A stretch of DNA of 22,709 nucleotides from a virus: positions 1-22,709 of the IMG/VR virus record IMGVR_UViG_3300010354_000714, one strand, 5' to 3'. Position numbers and translations under genes: made by a program. The notes beneath the pieces are model-generated. The model was not told where the DNA came from. It was given only the letters and a program-made list of their open reading frames with translations, and made no database searches. This document shows positions 22,598-22,709 of this stretch, piece after piece; within the stretch, counting starts at the first letter, position 1; every line of letters starts with the position of its first letter.

Positions 22598-22709
22598 CGC
22601 TTTCTAGTAGTTCTTTGTATGTCTTTATATTATCTGGATTTTCTGGAGAGAATTTCCAGATAACCTCTTTTGCAGATTCAGAATATATTTTTTTATTATA
22701 ATTAAAATT
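22590..22709 (-). CDS. 3' end of an opposite-strand gene, unknown function
   Basis: On the reverse strand the frame is open from the window edge to a TAA at 22592-22590, giving 39 residues: YNKKIYSESAKEVIWKF, then SPENPDNIKTYKELLESAM. The amphipathic, charged composition and normal-looking codons make a true C-terminus likely, and the convergent eight-base overlap with the preceding gene is typical of compact phage genomes. It marks a change of transcription direction. Too short to identify. Confidence 0.55.
   Translation of the reverse strand, partial: NFNYNKKIYSESAKEVIWKFSPENPDNIKTYKELLESAM

Overview
The window looks like the head-structure module of a large, AT-rich tailed bacteriophage (Caudoviricetes, probably with a myovirus-like, T4/SPO1-type head plan) or of a prophage of that kind. 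The evidence is a portal protein, a prohead protease, a major capsid protein and a repetitive fibre-like protein in canonical order. The genes are densely packed on one strand with ATGA or one-base overlaps, Shine-Dalgarno sites precede most starts, and strong intrinsic terminators separate transcription blocks. I cannot name the host. The Shine-Dalgarno sites indicate a bacterium, and strong use of AGA and ATA codons indicates low GC. No tRNA, rRNA, CRISPR array, integrase or transposase was seen.

Layout. Bases 1-5792: the portal protein (5' end cut by the window edge), then a tightly coupled chain of poorly recognised genes. One of these, a 705-aa protein, carries a clear DUF192-like domain in its middle. 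A 57-aa acidic ORF follows. Bases 5862-9920: an 1128-aa protein whose N-terminus looks like a HK97/T4-type prohead protease with an added zinc-binding element, and whose remainder looks like scaffold (coiled coils, acidic and Met-rich tracts, internal repeats). Next come a 196-aa helical protein and a terminator. Bases 9939-14963: two candidate capsid decoration or accessory proteins, a small coiled-coil protein, a 676-aa coiled-coil protein with one membrane segment, the major capsid protein, and a 14-bp-stem terminator.

Bases 15011-19179: a very AT-rich 1235-aa protein ending in a GNAT-like domain with a CCQR motif, translationally coupled to a small protein with a C-terminal CCCH zinc-binding motif. 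Bases 19197-19472: a candidate promoter plus 5' hairpin and a 73-aa DUF5659-like protein. Bases 19471-21920: an AAGTTAA repeat array, a 773-aa fibre-like protein with 27 copies of an 18-residue repeat, and a double hairpin ending in a strong terminator. Bases 21944-22597: two small helical proteins, followed by the 3' end of a gene on the opposite strand that runs off the right edge.

How it may work together (inference): portal, scaffold and capsid protein assemble a prohead, and the protease domain then trims scaffold and internal proteins. Several head-module proteins share a motif of the type [L/I]-N-K-x-A-S at domain boundaries or about 25-40 residues from the N-terminus. Three of them share a similar N-terminal leader. 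This suggests a capsid-targeting and processing system with its own cleavage motif, which is the observation most worth testing here.
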